Below, in pieces: positions 58,425 to 64,000 of a stretch of DNA of 64,000 nucleotides. The stretch covers positions 1,984,001 through 2,048,000 of the forward strand of contig NZ_CP047420.1 in the NCBI RefSeq assembly GCF_009866655.1. The letters run 5' to 3'. The position numbers and the translations under genes were made by a program. This DNA is from Rathayibacter sp. VKM Ac-2804 (GTDB taxonomy: Bacteria; Actinomycetota; Actinomycetes; Actinomycetales; Microbacteriaceae). The notes beneath the pieces were generated by a model that searched no databases, was not told where the DNA came from, and was given only the letters and a program-made list of their open reading frames with translations. Position 1 is the first letter of the stretch; each line of letters opens with the position of its first letter.

Positions 58425-58481
58425 GTGGCTGCGCGAGGCTCGGCAAGTCCGGCGACGCGGGCGCGGGCTGCCGGGTGAACG

Positions 58482-58528
58482 ACGACGGGCGGGTCGGACG
58501 CGCGAGCGTCCGCTCCGCCCGCCGTCGT
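58482..58528. terminator. Bidirectional terminator between protease gene and glgB
   Basis: ACGACGGGCGGG and CGGACGC pair with GCGTCCG and CCGCCCGCCGTCGT around a GCGA loop (two G/T-rich bulges). It separates the convergent genes at 58424 and 58545. Confidence 0.75.
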
Positions 58529-58544
58529 GCGGGTCGGGCTGCGG

Positions 58545-61120
<2,576 letters not shown>

Positions 61121-61124
<4 letters not shown>

Positions 61125-63379
61125 CGTCCGTCCGCCTTCACGCTCAGGATGTGCACGGGCTCGACGAAGGAGTCGAGCCGCACGTAGTTGTCGCTGCCCC
61201 AGGTCCAGACGGCACCGGTGATCAGGTCCTCGACCTCGTAGGTCGAGCTCCAGTCCAGGCCGAGGGACGGCAGGTCGATGTGCACCGTGGTCTCGCGCGC
61301 CGAGTGCGGGTCGGTGTTGACGACGACCAGGAGGGTGTCGTCCGCACCGGTGCCGGTGAAGGCGCGGTCCAGGTGCTTGGAGTAGACGAGGATCGCGTCG
61401 TCGTCGCTGCCGTGCACCTGCAGGTTGCGGCGCTGGGCGAGCGCGGGGTGCGCCCGGCGGATCTCGTTGAGCCGGGCGATGTACGGCGCGATCGTGGTCC
61501 CGTCGGCGTCGGCCGCGGCCCAGTCGCGCGTCTTGTACTCGAACTTCTCGTTGTCGATGTTCTCCTCGGCGCCCGGGCGCGCGACGTTCTCGATCAGCTC
61601 GTAGCCGGCGTAGACGCCCCACAGCGGCGAGGCCGTCGCGGCGAGTGCGGCGCGGACCTTGTAGGCCGAGCGCCCGCCGTACTGGAGGTACTCGGTGAGG
61701 ATGTCCGGCGTGTTCACGAAGAGGTTCGGCCGCATGTAGTCGGCCGTCTCGTGCGAGATGCTCGTGAAGAACTCCTCGAGCTCCTCCTTGGTGTTGCGCC
61801 AGGTGAAGTACGAGTACGACTGCTGGAAGCCGACCTTGCCGAGCGCCCGCATGATCGCCGGACGGGTGAACGCCTCCGCGAGGAAGACGACCTCGGGGTT
61901 CTCGGCGTTGACCTCGTGGATGATCCACTCCCAGAAGTCGAGCGGCTTGGTGTGCGGGTTGTCGACGCGGAAGATCTTCACGCCGAGCGAGATCCAGTAC
62001 CGCAGGACGCGGAGCGCCTCCTGGCGGATGCCCTGCGGGTCGTTGTCGAAGTTGATCGGATAGATGTCCTGGTACTTCTTCGGCGGGTTCTCGGCGTAGG
62101 CGATCGAGCCGTCGGGGAGCGTCGTGAACCACTCCGGGTGGCTCGTCACCCAGGGGTGGTCGGGCGAGGCCTGCAGCGCGAAGTCGAGCGCGAGCTCGAG
62201 GCCGGCCGCGGTGACCGCGTCGTGGAACGCGGTGAAGTCCTCGACCGTGCCGAGGTCCGGGTGGATCGCGTCGTGCCCGCCCTCGGGGGCGCCGATCGCC
62301 CACGGCGAGCCGGGGTCGTCCGGGCCGGCGTCGAGCGTGTTGTTCGGGCCCTTGCGGAAGTTCCGGCCGATCGGGTGGATCGGCGGCAGGTAGAGCACGT
62401 CGAAGCCCATCGCCGCGACGGCGGGGAGGCGGTCGATCGCGGTGCGGAAGGAGCCGGAGGTGACGCTGCCGTCCTCGTGCCGCACGGCGCCCTCGGAGCG
62501 CGGGAAGAACTCGTACCAGGCGCCGACGCCGGCGCGGGTGCGCTCGACGTGCACGGTGCGCGGGTCCGAGACGCTCGCGAGGCTCATCACGGGGCGCGCG
62601 GTGAAGGCGCCGTGCACGGCGGCGTCCTCGGCGGCGGCGAGGCGCGCCTCGGGGGAGAGCGACTCGTCCGCCACGGTGGCGGCGGCGTCGGAGAGGAGGG
62701 AGCGCTCGGCCTCGGAGCGGGCGTCGTCCCCGGCCGCGGTGCGGAGGAGGCCCTCGCCGATCGCGAAGGTGACGTCGATGTCGAGGCCGGCCGGGATCTT
62801 GACCTCGGCGGTGTGCAGCCAGGTCGCCCAGTCGTCGGCGAACGCGCGGATGCGGTACGTCCAGTCGCCCTCGTCGTCGAGGAGGACGAGGCGCCCGTAG
62901 CGGTCGGTGCCGGTCGCGATCAGCGCCATCCGGTGCTCGGACTCGGCGCCCGCGGGTGAGGTGAGCAGCAGGTCGACCCCGATCAGGTCGTGCCCCTCGC
63001 GGAACGCCGTCGCGGCGAACGGGACGACCTCGCCGACGAAGGCCTTCGCGGGCCAGCGGTCGTCCTCGAGCCGCGGCTGCGGGTCGATGATCGGGATGCG
63101 CTCGGCGCGCACCCGGTAGCCGGAGCCGCGCGGGGCGGTCTGCTCGGCGGTCTCGGCCGCGGTCTCGGGAGACGTGGCCGCGTCGGCCGTCCCCGGTGCC
63201 ACGGGCGCCTGCGCCGCCGAGGCCGGAGCGGCCTCGAGTCGATCCTCCGCGACAGGTGCTGCCGAGTCCGCTGCCGGGGGAGTCGGCGCCGCGGGAGTCT
63301 CCTCCCCGGCGGCACCTCCCCGAGCCGCTCGTCGTGCGTCCTTGCCGTGCGGAGCCTTGCCGAAAGGTGTCTGAGCCAC
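61121..63379 (-). CDS. glgE: Alpha-1,4-glucan:maltose-1-phosphate maltosyltransferase GlgE
   Basis: GlgE extends alpha-glucan from maltose-1-phosphate. The 752-residue protein has an Ala/Pro-rich N-terminal leader of about 90 residues, [20 protein letters not shown] (the GlgE N-terminal domain start), then the GH13 core with [20 protein letters not shown], the nucleophile Asp in [18 protein letters not shown], the acid Glu in [14 protein letters not shown] and [17 protein letters not shown] chose GTG 63379; TACTGT six bases upstream fits a leaderless start. Upstream in-frame codons would add Arg/Cys-rich sequence. Confidence 0.92.
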
Positions 63380-63530
63380 GTCACGACAGTAGCGACCGGC
63401 GGTGCCTTTGGCACGCCGGTTGCGAAGGCCCGCGCCGCTGTGCAAAAGGGCCCGCGCCACGGCCGACGGCGCCCGCGGGCACTCCGCTACAGTGTGCGAG
63501 CGCGAGCGCCGCGGCTGTCCGCAGGGGGTG

Positions 63531-63581
63531 CTCGCCGGGGTCCGCCGGCGCCGGAATCCGCCGCTCGCCGGGGTCCGCCGG
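63531..63581. repeat. 18-bp direct repeat upstream of glgP
   Basis: CTCGCCGGGGTCCGCCGG occurs at 63531-63548 and 63564-63581 in the region between divergent glgE and glgP. A TACAGT at 63488-63493 resembles a -10 for the glgP direction. The repeats could be regulator sites common to both genes. Confidence 0.6.
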
Positions 63582-63628
63582 TCGTCGTCTCCACCGGTCG
63601 TCGCATGAGCAGAGAGTCGAGGAGTGCC

Positions 63629-64000
63629 GTGAAGGCCATCCGCCGCTTCACCGTCCGATCCGTCCTGCCGCCCGAGCTGTCCGCGCTCGGCGAGCTGGCG
63701 GGCAATCTGCGCTGGGCCTGGCACGAGCCGACCCGGCGCCTGTTCGAGCGGGCCGATCCGGAGCTGTGGCGCAGCGGCACCGGGGACCCGACCGCCCTCC
63801 TCGGCGCGATCGCCCCCGAGCGCCTCGCCGAGCTCGCCCGCGACCAGGGCTTCGTCGACGACGCCTGGCGCCTGCGCGACGAGCTCGAGCGCTACCGCAC
63901 GGAGCCGCGCTGGTACCAGTCGCTGCCGGAGTCGGCACCGCGCTCGATCGCCTACTTCTCGCCGGAGTTCGGCATCGCCGCCGCGCTCCCGCAGTACTCC
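63629..64000 (+). CDS. glgP: Alpha-glucan phosphorylase, N-terminal part (cut by window edge)
   Basis: The last 124 codons of the window read VKAIRRFTVRSVLPPELSAL, then LAGNLRWAWHEPTRRLFERA, and RWYQSLPESAPRSIAYFSPE followed by FGIAAALPQYS. This is the N-terminus of the mycobacterial-type GlgP, which releases glucose-1-phosphate from alpha-glucan with pyridoxal phosphate. GAGGAG lies four bases before the GTG at 63629; an in-frame ATG at 63605 would add eight residues. It is divergent from glgE, completing an alpha-glucan synthesis/breakdown cluster. Confidence 0.85.
   Translation, partial: MKAIRRFTVRSVLPPELSALGELAGNLRWAWHEPTRRLFERADPELWRSGTGDPTALLGAIAPERLAELARDQGFVDDAWRLRDELERYRTEPRWYQSLPESAPRSIAYFSPEFGIAAALPQYS

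Overview
The window is high-GC actinobacterial chromosome with frequent GTG starts, many 4-bp ATGA/GTGA gene overlaps and several apparently leaderless promoters. The gene order (rpsP-khpA-rimM-trmD, rplS-lepB-rnhB-DUF2469-yraN-comM-dprA, xerC, rpsB-tsf-pyrH-frr-cdsA) and the glgE/glgB/glgP cluster fit Microbacteriaceae, for example Rathayibacter-, Clavibacter- or Curtobacterium-like bacteria. The genus is an inference only.

Layout. 1-9.8 kb: YbdK-type ligase, the S16/RimM/TrmD operon, a MerR-controlled membrane operon, methionine aminopeptidase, L19, signal peptidase I, RNase HII and a DUF2469 gene, with two families of intergenic palindromic repeats. 9.8-25.6 kb: the most unusual part. A 1308-bp segment (yraN plus the first 310 codons of comM) occurs twice in direct orientation with a constant offset of 13,457 bp and no indel. 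The left copy has a lost yraN start codon and a comM cut off exactly after the Walker B motif. The right copy is intact and continues into dprA. Between them lies about 12.1 kb of foreign, partly AT-richer DNA. It holds an ArdC-like antirestriction protein, a VRR-NUC-type nuclease, a DUF3846 protein, a DUF2971 protein, several small or single-pass membrane proteins, and decayed portal-like and head-tail-adaptor-like phage genes. I see no integrase, terminase or capsid gene. It looks like a degraded phage-derived element that integrated into comM and brought its own 5' comM/yraN replacement.

25.6-45 kb: dprA, a phosphodiesterase, xerC, an M23 peptidase with an abnormal 3' end, a sugar porter, the rpsB-tsf / pyrH-frr-cdsA translation and envelope cluster, DivIVA-like proteins, a secreted wall-hydrolase-like protein, a CPA1 antiporter and a thioredoxin-fold/TPR protein. 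45-58 kb: accessory chromosome with XRE, AraC and ECF-sigma regulators, an SDR enzyme, a short ANTAR protein, DUF6766, CtaG, DUF2243, SnoaL-like and PAP2 genes, an orphan sugar-binding lipoprotein, and a secreted HELYH metalloprotease resembling M91 effector proteases. 58.5-64 kb: the GlgE-pathway alpha-glucan cluster, with glgE-glgB on the minus strand and divergent glgP cut by the window edge.

No rRNA, tRNA or CRISPR array was recognised. Family names come from recognising protein sequence by eye; no database search was run.
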